From Proteobacteria bacterium DTSAM18 (GTDB lineage Bacteria; Myxococcota_A; UBA796; GCA-2862545), in the NCBI GenBank assembly GCA_028767165.1, contig JARACJ010000001.1:310001-374000 (forward strand): a stretch of DNA of 64,000 bases. Reading direction: 5' to 3'. The notes under the pieces were generated by a model. It searched no databases. It saw nothing but the letters and a program-made list of their open reading frames with translations, and was not told the origin of the DNA. The position numbers and the translations under genes were made by a program. Of the stretch, positions 10,885 to 18,692 are shown in pieces (position 1 is the stretch's first letter; every line of letters begins with the position of its first letter).

Positions 10885-12216
10885 ATGTCCTCCCAGCCCG
10901 GCTCCAAGAAGGTCTTCTTCCACACCTTCGGCTGCCAGATGAACGAATACGACACCGGCAAGATGCGCGCCCGACTGCGCGCAGAGGGCTACACCGACGC
11001 GTCCAGCCCCGACGACGCCGATCTCATCCTCCTGAACACCTGCTCCATCCGCGAGAAGGCCGTGCAGAAGATGGACTCCGCACTGGGCGAATACCGCCGG
11101 GCCAAGCGCGACGGCCAGAAGGTGATCATCGGCGTGGCGGGCTGCGTGGCCCAGCAGGAGGGCAACGCCCTGCTCAAGCGCTACCCCGATCTCGACATGG
11201 TCTTCGGCCCCGACGGCGTGCCCCACATCGGCAGCCTGGTACGCAAGGCCAGCGAGGGCCAGCGTGTACTCGACACCGACTTCCTGGATCTCGAGACCTA
11301 CCCCTTCGTCCAGGAGATCGACCCCACCACCCACGGTGTGGGCGCCTTCGTCACCATCCAGAAGGGCTGCGACAACAAGTGCACCTTCTGCATCGTGCCC
11401 ACCACCCGTGGTGCCGAGGCCAGCCGTCCGAGCGAGCAGATCATCCAGGAAGTGCGGGATCTGGTGGCCACCGGCGTGCAGGAGATCACGCTCATCGGCC
11501 AGAACGTCAACTCGTATGGCCTGAAGAACACCGGCGAGATCACCTTCGCCCAGCTGCTGTACAAGGTGGCCGAGGTGCCCGGCGTGGAGCGCATCCGCTA
11601 CACCACCAGCCACCCCCGCGACATGGGCCCCGATGTGGTGCAGGCCTACCGCGATCTGCCCCAGCTCACGAGCCACCTGCACCTGCCCGTGCAGTCCGGC
11701 TCCAGCCGCGTGCTGCGCCGCATGAAGCGCTTCTACACCCGTGAGCGGTTCCTGAGCCTGGTCGACGACCTGCGGTCCGCCCGCGACGACCTGACGCTCA
11801 CCACCGACATCATCGTGGGCTTCCCCGGCGAGACGGACGAGGACTTCGAGCAGACCATGACCCTGCTCGACGAGGCCGGCTTCGTCGGCAGCTTCTCCTT
11901 CAAGTACAGCCCCCGTCCGGGCACCCCGGCGCTGCGCCTGAAGGACCACCTCGACGACAAGGTCTCCGGCGCGCGCCTCACCCGCTACCAGACCCGCCAG
12001 CGTGAGCTCAGCCTCGCCTGGACGCGGGGCCACGAGGGCAAGGTGGTCGACGTGCTGGTCGAAGGACCGTCCCGTCACGACGAGGGCGTCGTCGCCGGCC
12101 GCACCGGCACCAACCTGATGGTCAACTTCCCCGGCAGCCTCGAGCTCGTCGGCCAGACCGTCCCCGTGCGCGTCACCCGCGGCTTCACCCACACGGCCCG
12201 CGGCGAGCGGGTCTGA
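10885..12216 (+). CDS. miaB: tRNA-2-methylthio-N6-dimethylallyladenosine synthase MiaB
   Basis: Radical-SAM methylthiotransferase that adds a methylthio group to i6A37 of tRNAs. From the ATG at 10885 (GGAG upstream) it has 443 residues. The UPF0004 domain opens with FFHTFGCQMNEYDTGKM and continues with LNTCSIREKA and GCVAQQEG, supplying the auxiliary cluster cysteines. The radical-SAM cluster is GCDNKCTFCIVP, and a TRAM RNA-binding domain ends the protein. The open frame reaches 10828, but that extension matches no family sequence. The CPBP gene starts two bases after its stop codon. Confidence 0.95.
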   Translation: MSSQPGSKKVFFHTFGCQMNEYDTGKMRARLRAEGYTDASSPDDADLILLNTCSIREKAVQKMDSALGEYRRAKRDGQKVIIGVAGCVAQQEGNALLKRYPDLDMVFGPDGVPHIGSLVRKASEGQRVLDTDFLDLETYPFVQEIDPTTHGVGAFVTIQKGCDNKCTFCIVPTTRGAEASRPSEQIIQEVRDLVATGVQEITLIGQNVNSYGLKNTGEITFAQLLYKVAEVPGVERIRYTTSHPRDMGPDVVQAYRDLPQLTSHLHLPVQSGSSRVLRRMKRFYTRERFLSLVDDLRSARDDLTLTTDIIVGFPGETDEDFEQTMTLLDEAGFVGSFSFKYSPRPGTPALRLKDHLDDKVSGARLTRYQTRQRELSLAWTRGHEGKVVDVLVEGPSRHDEGVVAGRTGTNLMVNFPGSLELVGQTVPVRVTRGFTHTARGERV

Positions 12217-12217
12217 G

Positions 12218-12979
12218 GTGACCGTCCCACCCTGGCTCCTGCCGGCGGCCTGGCTGCCGGGCAAGCTGGTGGTCTCGGTGGTGATCTTCGTCCTGCTCTC
12301 CGCTGTGATGGGGAGCGGGGCGGAGGATCTGATGACGAACCCGCTGCCGGGCTTCCTGGCCACGGTGGCAGCGGACCTGACGATGATGGGGCTGTGGACC
12401 GCGCTGACGAAGGCGCAGCGTCCCGGGCCGTTCGAGGATCGGCTGACGCAGCCCATGTGGTTGGCGATCTGGGGCGTCCTGTTCGTGATCCCCGTGGCCG
12501 CCGGTGGCACGGTGCTGCTGATGGCCCTCGACCTGCCGATGCCCGAGACGATGGAGGCCATCGCCGATCAGCTGTCCCACGACGTGGGCAGCCCCCTGTG
12601 GTGGACCCTCGTGCTGGTGACGGTGGTGGGCGCCGGCCTGTGGGAGGAGTTCGTCTACCGCCGGTGGATGTGGCGGGAGCTGAGCGCTGGCTTTGCGCCC
12701 GTCGGCGTGTGGCTGCTGACCTCGTTGGTGTTCGCGGCGGCCCACGTGGAGCCGGTGCACGTGCTCGGCACGCTGGGCCTCGGCATGTGGTTCGGCCTGC
12801 TGCGCTGGCGGCTCGGTAGCTGGTGGCCGGGCGTGCTGGCCCATGCGCTGAACAACGGGCTGGCCGTGGTGACGGTGATGGCGGGCGCAGAGGCGGAGGC
12901 GGCGGTGCCCTGGTGGGCACTGCCGTTGTTGTTGCTTGGCATACCGCTGTTCCTGCTCAGGACGCGCAACGCGTCCTGA
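12218..12979 (+). CDS. CPBP-family intramembrane metalloprotease
   Basis: A 253-residue polytopic membrane protein with a GTG start almost touching the miaB stop. It carries the three CPBP (CAAX protease/Abi) motifs: EEFVYRR, FAAAHVEP and HALNN, which form the metal and catalytic site within the membrane. About six to seven hydrophobic segments are visible. Bacterial members cleave or modify membrane-bound substrates, and some serve in bacteriocin self-protection; the substrate here is unknown. Coupling with miaB is probably positional. Confidence 0.88.
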   Translation: MTVPPWLLPAAWLPGKLVVSVVIFVLLSAVMGSGAEDLMTNPLPGFLATVAADLTMMGLWTALTKAQRPGPFEDRLTQPMWLAIWGVLFVIPVAAGGTVLLMALDLPMPETMEAIADQLSHDVGSPLWWTLVLVTVVGAGLWEEFVYRRWMWRELSAGFAPVGVWLLTSLVFAAAHVEPVHVLGTLGLGMWFGLLRWRLGSWWPGVLAHALNNGLAVVTVMAGAEAEAAVPWWALPLLLLGIPLFLLRTRNAS

Positions 12980-13004
12980 GCCCCGTGCCCGTCAGGGCTT
13001 CGTG

Positions 13005-13028
13005 CCCGCGCCCGTGCCCGTGCCCGAC
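13005..13028 (+). repeat. CCCGTG-type hexanucleotide run
   Basis: Four consecutive units CCCGCG, CCCGTG, CCCGTG, CCCGAC, with two more (CCCGTG, CCCGTC) at 12982-12993. The same hexamer in the same strand orientation recurs at 25450-25503, 33765-33794 and 39987-40004. Confidence 0.8.
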
Positions 13029-13073
13029 GACAGGCCGGGGGGCTCGACTCGAACGACTGCGGAGCCGCCAACC

Positions 13074-13123
13074 AGGGCACCCCAAGGGGCGCCCGTACGT
13101 ACGGGCACCCCTTGGGGTGCCCT
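13074..13123. repeat. 25-bp-arm palindrome
   Basis: Two abutting 25-base arms (13074-13098 and 13099-13123) are reverse complements at 24 of 25 positions, centred on GTACGTAC. The arms contain the CCCCAAGGGG core that also occurs in the 29-base element at 13215 and 25975. Confidence 0.85.
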
Positions 13124-13214
13124 GGCCGCGAATCTCCGGAATGTCTGGGTGAGGCGGGCCAGCCAGGCGAAGTCTTGGAGGCGGGCGACCCAAGGACCAT
13201 CCCGGAGACGCCAA

Positions 13215-13243
13215 CCCCGGCGCCCCAAGGGGCGCCCGTACGT
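13215..13243 (+). repeat. 29-base dispersed element, copy 1
   Basis: This 29-base sequence, from CCCCGGCGCCCC to CCCGTACGT, is the exact reverse complement of 25975-26003. It is itself partly palindromic around CCAAGG. Confidence 0.85.
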
Positions 13244-13244
13244 C

Positions 13245-13353
13245 CAACGCCCTAGGCGAGGCCATCCGGGGACGGGCGCGGCAAGCAGCGCCCCTAGGCT
13301 GCAACGCCCCAGGCGAGGCCATCCGGGGACGGGCGCGGCAAGCAGCGTCCCTA
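13245..13353. repeat. Two tandem 57-base units
   Basis: Units start at 13245 and 13302. Both contain GGCGAGGCCATCC followed by GGGGACGGGCGCGGCAAGC and differ at only a few positions within the first ~52 bases. A related pair with the same 57-base period lies in opposite orientation at 26072-26171. Confidence 0.85.
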
Positions 13354-13392
13354 CGCGACACAGGCGATAGCAAAGCCCGTTCAGACACAATT

Positions 13393-13398
13393 ATAATT
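13393..13398 (+). promoter_or_regulatory. Candidate -10 box (TATAAT) upstream of ABC operon
   Basis: A perfect TATAAT lies in an isolated AT-rich patch (about 13387-13408), about 180 bases before the permease start. No matching -35 box is visible, so this rests on composition and position only. Confidence 0.3.
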
Positions 13399-13576
13399 TC
13401 ATTATCCCTTGGGTTCGAACACGCCCCGACCCACCGCAAACCCTTCCGCTACCTCCGTTTTTCTCCGCTCCCTCCGCGTGAGGCCCGCGAACCTCCCCCT
13501 TCTCCCCCAGAGCCCCCCCATCCACGACAGGGTGGCCCGAACCGACCGATGAGGTGAGAAGGTCCCAGGAGGCGCA

Positions 13577-14914
13577 TTGATCACCGATACCCGACGCCTG
13601 ATGGCCCTGCACCGCACCCTGGCGGCCCGGCGGATGCCGGCGGCTCGACGGGTGATCACGTGGCTGGTGCAGCTCGCCCTCGCCGCCGGGCTCGGCTTCC
13701 TGCTCCTCGGCGGCCCGCTGAAGTGGACGCTGTCGGAAGGGGACCACGCCGCCAGCCTGCAGAGCCTGTGGTTCTGGCTCGGCCTCGGCATGCTCGTGGT
13801 CAGCGGTCTGCAGGTGCAGTCCCACGTGCTGCGCGGTCAGGATCGCGAGGTCCTCGGACTGCACCCGGTCGACCCGGCCGCGGTGGTGCTGGCGGGCCTC
13901 GGCGAGCTGTGGCGCCGGCAGCTCGGCTGGCTGGTGCTCTCCGCGGCGGCGCTGTGGCCGGTCATGAACGCCGTCGGCGTCGGGCCCTTCCTGGGCGGCC
14001 TCGTCCTGGGCGCCGGTGCCGGGGCCGTCGGCCTCGCCGGCAGCGCCCTGTGCATGTTCGGCGCCGTGGGCTGGGCGGAGGATCCGAAGCTCGCCGGCCT
14101 GTGGGACGCCATCCGGGGCCAGACCCCGCGTCAGCAGGCGGCCATCATCTACTCGGTGGCGCCCACCACGCTCCTGGCCGGCTGGCTGGTGAGCGCGGCG
14201 TCCACCGGGGTGGCGAACGGCGCCTTCCTGGGTGTGGCGCTGCTGTTCGTGGCCGCCGGCATCTGCCTGGTCTTCGTGCCCAAGGTGGCCCGCAGGGCCT
14301 GGTACGAGGCCACCATGGTCCTGCAGGACATCGCCGCCCGCTATGCGTCGGTCGAGGAGCTGCCGGAGAGCGAGCCGGTGTACCTGGAGGGCATCGCCCG
14401 CTTCCTGCCGGACGCCGTGCACCGCTGGACCCTGCTGGAGCTGCGCCGGGGCTGGCGTGGCCGCCGCGGGTTCATCTCGGCGGGCTGGCTGCTGGTGGCC
14501 TTCGCCGTCTGGCAAGCCTGGACCCTCAAGGGTTCGATGGTCGCCGGTGGCGGCGCGGTGGCCCTGCTGGCGTTCGCGCTGGGTTCGGTCATCGTCCACA
14601 ACGCCGCCACGGAGCACGACTGGTGGCGCACCGTGGGCCGGCAGTCCGCCGGCCGTGAGCTGGGTCGCATCGCCGCCGTGGTGTTGTGGTCCCTGCCGCC
14701 GGTGGTGGTCTGGGCGGCCCTGGCTGGGGTCCGCCGGGGCACAGGCGTCGCGGGCCAGGCCTTGACGGTGGGCCTGGGCAGCGCCATCGTGGCCGCCATG
14801 GTGGCGGTGGCCGTGAGCCGTCAACGCGCGGGCCGTTGGGCCGTGTTCCTGAGCCTGGCGGCGCTGGTGACCGCCGGACTCACCGCTGGATTGTCCCGCT
14901 GGGGGTGGATGTGA
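13577..14914 (+). CDS. ABC transporter permease subunit, ABC-2-like
   Basis: A 445-residue integral membrane protein with about ten hydrophobic segments in two clusters separated by a soluble region near residues 235-305. It starts at a TTG four bases after a perfect AGGAGG (13567-13572). The coding end overlaps the start of the ATP-binding subunit (GTGA at 14911-14914), so the two should form one exporter. No family motif fixes the substrate; the long uneven permease with an ATPase partner fits ABC-2-type exporters. Confidence 0.75.
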   Translation: MITDTRRLMALHRTLAARRMPAARRVITWLVQLALAAGLGFLLLGGPLKWTLSEGDHAASLQSLWFWLGLGMLVVSGLQVQSHVLRGQDREVLGLHPVDPAAVVLAGLGELWRRQLGWLVLSAAALWPVMNAVGVGPFLGGLVLGAGAGAVGLAGSALCMFGAVGWAEDPKLAGLWDAIRGQTPRQQAAIIYSVAPTTLLAGWLVSAASTGVANGAFLGVALLFVAAGICLVFVPKVARRAWYEATMVLQDIAARYASVEELPESEPVYLEGIARFLPDAVHRWTLLELRRGWRGRRGFISAGWLLVAFAVWQAWTLKGSMVAGGGAVALLAFALGSVIVHNAATEHDWWRTVGRQSAGRELGRIAAVVLWSLPPVVVWAALAGVRRGTGVAGQALTVGLGSAIVAAMVAVAVSRQRAGRWAVFLSLAALVTAGLTAGLSRWGWM

Positions 14915-15627
14915 GCGAGTTGGTGTCGGTGCAGGGGCTGTCCCGCAGCTTCGGGCCGGTCAAGGCGGTGCAGGACGTCAGCTTCGCGCTGCCGCCCGGT
15001 CAGTTCGTGGGCCTCATCGGCCACAACGGCGCGGGCAAGTCCACCACCCTGAAGATGCTCATGGGCATGCTGCGTCCGTCGTCGGGCCGGGTGCTCGTGG
15101 GTGGCGTCGACGTGCACGCGCAGCCCAAGGAGGCGAGGGCCCTCATGGGCGTCGTGCCGGAGGAGCCGCCCCTGTACGAGGAGCTCAGCGCGCTGGAGTT
15201 CCTGCAGTTCGTGGCCGAGCTGCGAGGGGCGAGCAATGTCGAGGAGGTCCTCGAGCTCACGGGCCTCGAGTCCGACGCCAGGCGCCTCATCCGCGAGTAC
15301 AGTCAGGGCATGCGCCGCAAGACGGCCCTCGCCGCCGCCATGCTCGGCAAGCCCAAGCTGCTGCTCCTCGACGAGGCCATCAACGGCCTGGATCCCCCGA
15401 GCGCGGCCCTGTGGAAGAAGGCCCTGCGCCAGCGGGTGGACGAGGGCACCACGGTGCTGCTGTCGACCCACGTGGTCGAGACCGTCGAGGCGGTGGCTGA
15501 CCGGGTGCTGATGATGGCCCACGGCAAGCTGGTGGCGGACCTGTCGGCCGGCGGGCTGTCGAAGGGGCAGCTCGAGGAGCTGTTTTTGGAGCGGTTGGCC
15601 GAATCCCAGGCGGAGGGGCGGGAGTAG
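14911..15627 (+). CDS. ABC transporter ATP-binding protein
   Basis: A 238-residue nucleotide-binding subunit on the inner face of the membrane. Motifs in order: Walker A GHNGAGKST, Q-loop region VVPEEPPLYEEL, signature YSQGMRRK, Walker B KLLLLDEAING and switch histidine LLSTHV. The Q-loop and YSQGMRRK wording resembles CcmA/NatA-type ABC-2 ATPases. The start is the GTG at 14911, overlapping the permease stop; an in-frame GTG at 14905 is an alternative. Substrate unknown. Confidence 0.92.
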   Translation: MSELVSVQGLSRSFGPVKAVQDVSFALPPGQFVGLIGHNGAGKSTTLKMLMGMLRPSSGRVLVGGVDVHAQPKEARALMGVVPEEPPLYEELSALEFLQFVAELRGASNVEEVLELTGLESDARRLIREYSQGMRRKTALAAAMLGKPKLLLLDEAINGLDPPSAALWKKALRQRVDEGTTVLLSTHVVETVEAVADRVLMMAHGKLVADLSAGGLSKGQLEELFLERLAESQAEGRE

Positions 15628-15732
15628 GGGGCTCTCCCCGCGACGGTCGTGTTGCCAAGCAAGCGCCCTCGAGGCGCGGAGAGCCGATGCTGTGGTGTCA
15701 GCTCGCCGCGCGCCTGCAGTCCTGCGGGACCG

Positions 15733-16491
15733 TCAGTCCTCGGGCGTCACGAGGGCGGAGTCGCCGGGGACGCTGGTGTCGCAGTCCGGAATCGAGACGA
15801 CCCGCCAGCACGCAGGGAGATCGTCGATCCGCGACGAGCCGTCCACGGGAAGGGCCGTCCAACAGGGATCCAGCACGACCTCCTTGGGCCACTCCTCGGG
15901 GGCTCCGCCGTAGACGTCACTGGAGGTCTCCACCTCGATGGTGACCTCTGCGCCGTTCGAGCAGTCGCCGTCGACACAGATCGTGGCGGCCGAACTTTCC
16001 AGGACCAGCAGCTGTCCCTGAGCGGTCACGTGCGTGAGTCCCATGTTCGGAATCCTGACGGGCCCAAGCTCGAACAGGAATCCGGAACCGCCGTCGTCGC
16101 TGTACTTCAGCCCGGAGTCGGGTCCCAACACGATGTCCAGCTCGGGATGGGAAGGACCCAGGGGAGGGACGGGGAGCCAGGCGACGTGCGATGTCCGGCC
16201 GTCGTTGTCGAAGACATAGGCGCCAAACCATCCGACGGAGGCACAGGTCTCCGGCGGAGGTTGGATGTCGACGATGGGGCCCCAGAGGGACCGCAGGGAG
16301 TCGGCTGTGAAGCTGCCATCGGGCCAGGTCACGGTGATGGTCGAGCGTTTGTTGGCCGTGGGAAAGGACACGTCTGGTGTCGAAGTTGTGGTGCATGCAA
16401 CGAGGAGGGCGGCACTCCACCCAAAACTGCACCGACGCAACGAAGATCGTCGCTGGACAGGAAGTTTGTAGTAGTGAGACAGGGGGAGCAA
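15733..16491 (-). CDS. Putative lipoprotein of unknown function
   Basis: A 252-residue exported protein. A basic then hydrophobic segment RRCSFGWSAALLVAC ends in a lipobox cysteine, so membrane attachment is likely. The start is uncertain: the frame opens at a TTG at 16491, but a TTG at 16440 would give a more usual signal length (MRRCSFGW...). The mature part is rich in Asp, Ser and Pro with six or so cysteines, some probably disulfide-bonded. No domain is recognised. It lies 45 bases downstream of the metalloprotease gene on the same strand. Confidence 0.65.
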   Translation of the reverse strand: MLPLSHYYKLPVQRRSSLRRCSFGWSAALLVACTTTSTPDVSFPTANKRSTITVTWPDGSFTADSLRSLWGPIVDIQPPPETCASVGWFGAYVFDNDGRTSHVAWLPVPPLGPSHPELDIVLGPDSGLKYSDDGGSGFLFELGPVRIPNMGLTHVTAQGQLLVLESSAATICVDGDCSNGAEVTIEVETSSDVYGGAPEEWPKEVVLDPCWTALPVDGSSRIDDLPACWRVVSIPDCDTSVPGDSALVTPED

Positions 16492-16536
16492 TTCAATACC
16501 TCATGCGGAGGGGTGTTCGTGTGGAACAGGGCTGGG

Positions 16537-17841
16537 TCACGGACACGCTTCACCTGCGAGATACTTCGGGATCTGGATGGTCTGATCTGCACGAATGAGG
16601 TTGTCGCCTTCGGCGGTCTCGTTGATTTCGTTGTCTGGATCTACCTCGACGCACAAATAGTAGGTGTCGTCTGGGATCTGTTCTGGAATCGAGATGGCCA
16701 GGTTCGGATGAGCGGCGCCGTTTACTGACAGCGACCAGGACTGGTGGCCGACCTCGTACCGTTGTCCGGTTCTGCAGTTGGAACTCTCGGAGACGAGGAA
16801 CCAGGAGACATCCACGCCAGATTGGGATTCGGTGCCTGTCAGGTGGATGAAAACGTTGCTGTCCAAACTGATGACGTCACCTGGGCAGACGGCATTGAAA
16901 TTCAATGGATGCCATCTACCCTCACCATCAGAATAGCTCTCGATTGGATCGTGTTGATTGTCGGTGATACGCGCGAAGCCTTCGCTTGATATGTGAACGT
17001 CCACAGGCTCGTTGTTGAACTCAGTACTGATCACGGATGGAACGAATTTGGATAGATGAATGTTCGTTCCAGTGGATGGCCCAGAGTACCAATCCCGCAG
17101 TCCAACATAGTCGTTCTCGTGGATTCGCCATGTGTTTGCGGAATCACCGAATGTGCCACCATTGGCCATGACGGTGTTGGTGATGTCACCATTTGTGTGA
17201 TGACCAAATCCCAACACATGACCGAATTCATGGATGACGGTTTCCGGAAGGCTGATCGCAGCGTGCGAGCTACTGTCGTCATCGCGAGTAATGGCCGCGG
17301 GTTTTTTGGTGGACCACATGGCCTTGTTGTTCTCTGGTTGTGTATTGATGGCGATGTCGCCACCCTTTGCACTGCAACCAGGCCATGCGCTGATCCATCG
17401 CCCAGCCTGCGCGGGGGGAGCATCGTCGTAGCCGTTGTCCAACCACCAGGAGGGCGATTCCATCTTGATGGTCACAACGTCATCGTCGTGCGTCATGGCA
17501 TCGACGTTGGCCACCCGGACGATTTCCAACTGGGCTCCTCGAAGGATCTCATCGTCACCGGCTTCCCAGGCAGGTTGCAAGGCCGCCATGATGGCGTCCT
17601 CTTGGACTTGGCTGAAGTCGCCTTCTTCGAAGTTCACCTTCACCACATTGGATTCCAGTGGGTAGCAGCCGGTGCCGCACGACTGGCGGTAGATGATCTC
17701 ATCGGGACGGTTGTGGAGGAGATAGATTTCGGCGCCGTCTTCATCGTTTTCCGAGCACACGTATCCGGCGTGTGCGCGGGAAGAGAGCATGGCAACCATC
17801 ACGAGCGATCCGGCGAATATCTGGCAATAGGGCATGGTCAT
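16537..17841 (-). CDS. Secreted zinc metalloprotease (metzincin) with C-terminal CARDB-like domain
   Basis: A 434-residue secreted protease. A signal peptide ends near residue 25 (SSRAHA). The metzincin site HEFGHVLGFGH gives zinc ligands H204, H208 and H214 with catalytic E205, and a Met-turn follows at M225 (TVMANGG). The wording is closest to matrixin-like bacterial proteases. The C-terminal ~130 residues, with ISIPEQIPDDTYYLCVEVDP and EINETAEGDN, resemble a CARDB adhesion domain. Its start overlaps the stop of the upstream secreted protein by four bases (ATGA). Base composition here is visibly less GC-rich than the flanks. Confidence 0.9.
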   Translation of the reverse strand: MTMPYCQIFAGSLVMVAMLSSRAHAGYVCSENDEDGAEIYLLHNRPDEIIYRQSCGTGCYPLESNVVKVNFEEGDFSQVQEDAIMAALQPAWEAGDDEILRGAQLEIVRVANVDAMTHDDDVVTIKMESPSWWLDNGYDDAPPAQAGRWISAWPGCSAKGGDIAINTQPENNKAMWSTKKPAAITRDDDSSSHAAISLPETVIHEFGHVLGFGHHTNGDITNTVMANGGTFGDSANTWRIHENDYVGLRDWYSGPSTGTNIHLSKFVPSVISTEFNNEPVDVHISSEGFARITDNQHDPIESYSDGEGRWHPLNFNAVCPGDVISLDSNVFIHLTGTESQSGVDVSWFLVSESSNCRTGQRYEVGHQSWSLSVNGAAHPNLAISIPEQIPDDTYYLCVEVDPDNEINETAEGDNLIRADQTIQIPKYLAGEACP

Positions 17842-18587
17842 CGCGCACCTCCCCGAGCGGCTCGAACCGAGTGCAACAAGTCATCCCATCGTTCGGTGTC
17901 GGTGTGTTGGTCGAGCGCTGTGTCTGCCGTGTCCGCTTGGCCGGTTTCCAAGGAGCCCTCTGGATGGGACGTCTTGGCAGGGGGCATGGTGGGGCCCGAG
18001 CTGTACAGAAGTTGATCCTCGCCGCCCTCTGCGCCAGCCGATCGCGATGGCCTCGCGGCGTCTTCACGGGCCCATTTGGGAAGCCTGTCTTTTCGCGCCA
18101 GACCGGCGCGGGTGGACGCAATCAGATGATGGGCCTGGTTGGCATTCGGGCGCTCGATGGCCAGGAGCAGCTCCTCCCCTGGCGCGAGGATGGGGACGTC
18201 AATCACGTGGTAGATCGACCCGTCGGGAAACACGGCACCGGGCATGATGACCTGTACCTCATCGTCTCCTTCCTCACCGATCCACTCGACGGGCTTCAGC
18301 GTGTAGATGGTGTGAGGCATGCTGGACAGCTCGCTACTGGCCACGGCTTCCGTCTCTTCGACCGTGAACACGCCGACTCGATGTGCGCGTTCGAAGACGT
18401 CATCAGGAGAAGGGCCGGGCGTGGCTCGGGACGAGGCGAGAGATGCGCCTGGCAGCAGGACAATTAGGCCAGCCAGCCAGCCAGCCAGCCAGCGCGCGTC
18501 GTGCGCTTGGACATGTGGGACTCCATGGTGGGAGGGGGGTCCGTAACTACCCAAAACCGCAAGAGTACGCATGGGAAATGATGTCAC
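17838..18587 (-). CDS. Secreted partner of the metalloprotease; signal-peptide frame set by CTGG repeat
   Basis: The open frame (249 codons) encodes a hydrophobic segment LAGLIVLLPGASLA followed by ~190 mature residues with no recognised family. Segment IYTLKPVEWIG through LAPGEELLLAIE resembles the beta-rich module often found with bacterial matrixins (inference). The natural start is a puzzle. An ATG at 18514, behind GGAG, begins MSKRTTRAG but runs into six CTGG repeats that leave it in the wrong frame, ending at TAA just after them. With four or seven copies it would read straight into the signal peptide. In-frame ATGs at 18587 or 18572 lack a ribosome site and give an odd leader. Confidence 0.65.
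   Translation of the reverse strand: MTSFPMRTLAVLGSYGPPSHHGVPHVQAHDARWLAGWLAGLIVLLPGASLASSRATPGPSPDDVFERAHRVGVFTVEETEAVASSELSSMPHTIYTLKPVEWIGEEGDDEVQVIMPGAVFPDGSIYHVIDVPILAPGEELLLAIERPNANQAHHLIASTRAGLARKDRLPKWAREDAARPSRSAGAEGGEDQLLYSSGPTMPPAKTSHPEGSLETGQADTADTALDQHTDTERWDDLLHSVRAARGGAR
18469..18492 (-). repeat. Tetranucleotide repeat (CTGG)6, candidate frame switch
   Basis: Six perfect copies of CCAG (CTGG on the coding strand) lie within the signal-peptide region of the secreted protein. Repeats of four bases shift the reading frame when copy number changes. Copy numbers 4 or 7 would join the ATG at 18514 to the downstream frame; six does not. Confidence 0.85.
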
Positions 18588-18692
18588 CGGGTCGTGATGA
18601 CGTGATTGGTATGGCCAGGATGGAGTTGTGACCGTTGTTCACGATGGGTGACGTGGGTTGGCGACGGGCCTGGAAACGTCCTGGGTTGGTCG

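Larger units (their letters stand above)
12980..13576. other. Gene-free gap built of several repeat families
   Basis: No credible gene is seen in these ~600 bases. In order they hold a CCCGTG-type hexanucleotide run, a long imperfect palindrome, a 29-base element shared with 25975-26003, two 57-base tandem units, an AT-rich patch with TATAAT, and a pyrimidine-rich stretch leading to the ribosome site of the ABC permease gene. Short frames across the repeats lack ribosome sites and look like translated repeats. Confidence 0.75.

Noticed and set aside
13245-13353. Possible CRISPR array from the 57-base units
   Set aside because: Only two units, the whole period is conserved rather than repeat plus unique spacer, and no cas genes are present.
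12992-13439. Arg/Pro-rich minus-strand open frames over the 13-kb repeats
   Set aside because: They translate the repeat units in two overlapping frames, have no ribosome sites and give no domain.
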